From an uncultured Granulosicoccaceae bacterium (lineage in GTDB: Bacteria > Pseudomonadota > Gammaproteobacteria > Granulosicoccales > Granulosicoccaceae), in the NCBI GenBank assembly GCA_938003855.1, contig CALKXD010000144.1, forward strand, positions 18,560 through 82,559: a stretch of 64,000 nucleotides of DNA. The letters are read 5' to 3'. The notes under the pieces were generated by a model. It worked only from the letters and a program-made list of their open reading frames with translations, did not search any database and had not been told where the DNA came from. Within the stretch, counting starts at the first letter, position 1, and each line of letters opens with the position of its first letter. Of this stretch, positions 63,089 through 64,000 are shown in pieces. The position numbers were made by a program, and so were the translations under genes.

Positions 63089-63840
63089 AGATAGTTCCTT
63101 GCGGCACTGAGTGCGGTGGTTGTTCTTTATGGAGTCGGGTGGATGTTTGTGTGGTTAACGGGGTAACGAATAGCACTGCTGTTTGATTGCACAGGCTTTC
63201 GGCACTCTTGCGGAGTATGACTGCGTTGGTGGCATATGGTTCTGGAAATTGTTGTGACGAGGTCAGGCTTGCCGGTGACTGAGTCCAACGGGCAACCGTT
63301 GGAGGCCAGCGCTGCCTGGCATCAGAGGGGCGGGCAGTGACCGCTGGCAAACTTCGAGGTCTGCAGCGCAGGGCGGTTTTAGCAGTCAGGCGGTTTGTGC
63401 CTGGCTCAAATGCGCGGTGGTTGAAGACGACGTTGCGGGCTTTCCGGCTGCTTTGATACTGGCAACATGAGGCCGGCGTGGGAGACGTTGACCGGATCTC
63501 ACCGGTGAATCGGCCCGAACGTATAGCGCTGACGGGTATCCGCTATGGCGGCTGACCACGGCACGTCCGAAGCACCATTTTTCACAGTGAACGCTGGATC
63601 ACGGCGGAGTTACCGATGGCGCCGGGGTCCGATCTGACGATGCTACCTCGTCAGCTCGAGGCCGTGACATTAAAACATAAATAAATCCCCACGCTGCGGC
63701 TTTGCCCCGACTGCTGCAACGCCCCCTCCTGTCACACAAGGACGATTGCGTTGTTGAGAGTCCGAGTGTGTATTTTAGCTGAATGCGTTGTGTGGATTTG
63801 CAATTTCACGGCTGCAGGATTTTAACTTTGCAAAGGCGAT
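63089..63840. other. 752-base gap without a recognised gene
   Basis: No supported gene, RNA or large repeat was found. Short open frames on the reverse strand into 63350 are extensions of the TlpA-like gene in another frame. A promoter for the TlpA-like gene is expected in the left part. The composition is not obviously unusual. Confidence 0.4.
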
Positions 63841-64000
63841 TCATAGAAAATTCTGTTTGAAGAGCCGCGGTGGCAAAGGCTTTGAAAACAAAAATCCCTG
63901 GCCAAAATCACAGCCCGCATCAATGAGTAAATCTCTCTGGTTTTCAGTTTCAATGCCCTCTGCTATTACCTTGATACCCAGGCTATGCGCCATAGACACT
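63841..64000 (-). CDS. EAL-domain c-di-GMP phosphodiesterase, C-terminal end
   Basis: Reading inward from the right edge on the reverse strand gives about 53 residues to a stop at 63841. VIAEGIETENQRDLL and GCDFGQGFLFSKPLPP are the last motifs of an EAL domain: the AEGIE/ET block and the QGF/Y...P loop. Both look intact, so the full protein could be an active phosphodiesterase. The N-terminal part is outside the window. Any sensor or GGDEF partner domain is unseen. Confidence 0.88.
   Translation of the reverse strand, partial: VSMAHSLGIKVIAEGIETENQRDLLIDAGCDFGQGFLFSKPLPPRLFKQNFL

Noticed and set aside
1-64000. CRISPR arrays, tRNA or rRNA genes, insertion sequences, prophage
   Set aside because: No regularly spaced repeats, no recognisable tRNA/rRNA sequence, and no transposase, integrase or phage structural motif was seen by eye.

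Overview
The window looks like chromosomal DNA of a heterotrophic, probably marine, gammaproteobacterium. The evidence is a Pseudomonas-type minor-pilin set, a YbiT-type ABC-F protein followed by a VF530 protein, E. coli-like GloA and NagA, and ATGA/GTGA gene overlaps. The genus cannot be fixed from sequence alone. No rRNA, tRNA, CRISPR array, transposase or phage gene was recognised, and all identifications come from motif reading, not database searches.

Layout. (1) 1-4.5 kb: galactokinase (cut by the left edge) and a GH36 alpha-galactosidase, divergent from a sugar ABC ATPase that has no adjacent permeases. (2) 4.7-9 kb: an EAL-HDOD protein, a membrane-anchored LuxR-type regulator, a di-heme peroxidase-like lipoprotein and a TfdA-like dioxygenase. 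(3) 9-16.4 kb: type IV pilus assembly, with pilY1 divergent from fimT-pilV-pilW-pilX-pilE. (4) 16.5-20.4 kb: ureohydrolase, ABC-F protein, VF530 protein, glyoxalase I. (5) 20.5-32.1 kb: a LacI-controlled glycan locus with a complete ABC importer, an isomerase, an oxidoreductase, a GH43 beta-xylosidase and a GH2 beta-mannosidase. A perfect 16-bp operator lies at its promoter. (6) 32.3-34.8 kb: riboflavin synthase, an acetyltransferase, a phosphotransferase and a small Tat-exported cysteine protein. (7) 35-45.8 kb: an amino-sugar locus in two divergent arms. One is BadF-type kinase, nagA, MFS transporter and JmjC oxygenase. The other is a MurQ-like etherase, ABC importer, oxidoreductase and ATPase. 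(8) 46-52.2 kb: HtrA-like protease, class III aminotransferase, TPR-GGDEF protein and a flavin-reductase-like protein. (9) 52.3-61.5 kb: a form I aerobic CO dehydrogenase cluster, coxC-M-S-L-D-E-F-G, ending in a strong terminator. (10) 61.7-64 kb: two exported thiol oxidoreductases and the C-terminal end of an EAL protein.

Taken together, the three sugar loci suggest use of galactosides, manno/xylo-oligosaccharides and amino sugars. The cox cluster would add energy from trace CO, a mixotrophic profile. At least three c-di-GMP-type proteins and the pilus genes point to a surface-associated life.
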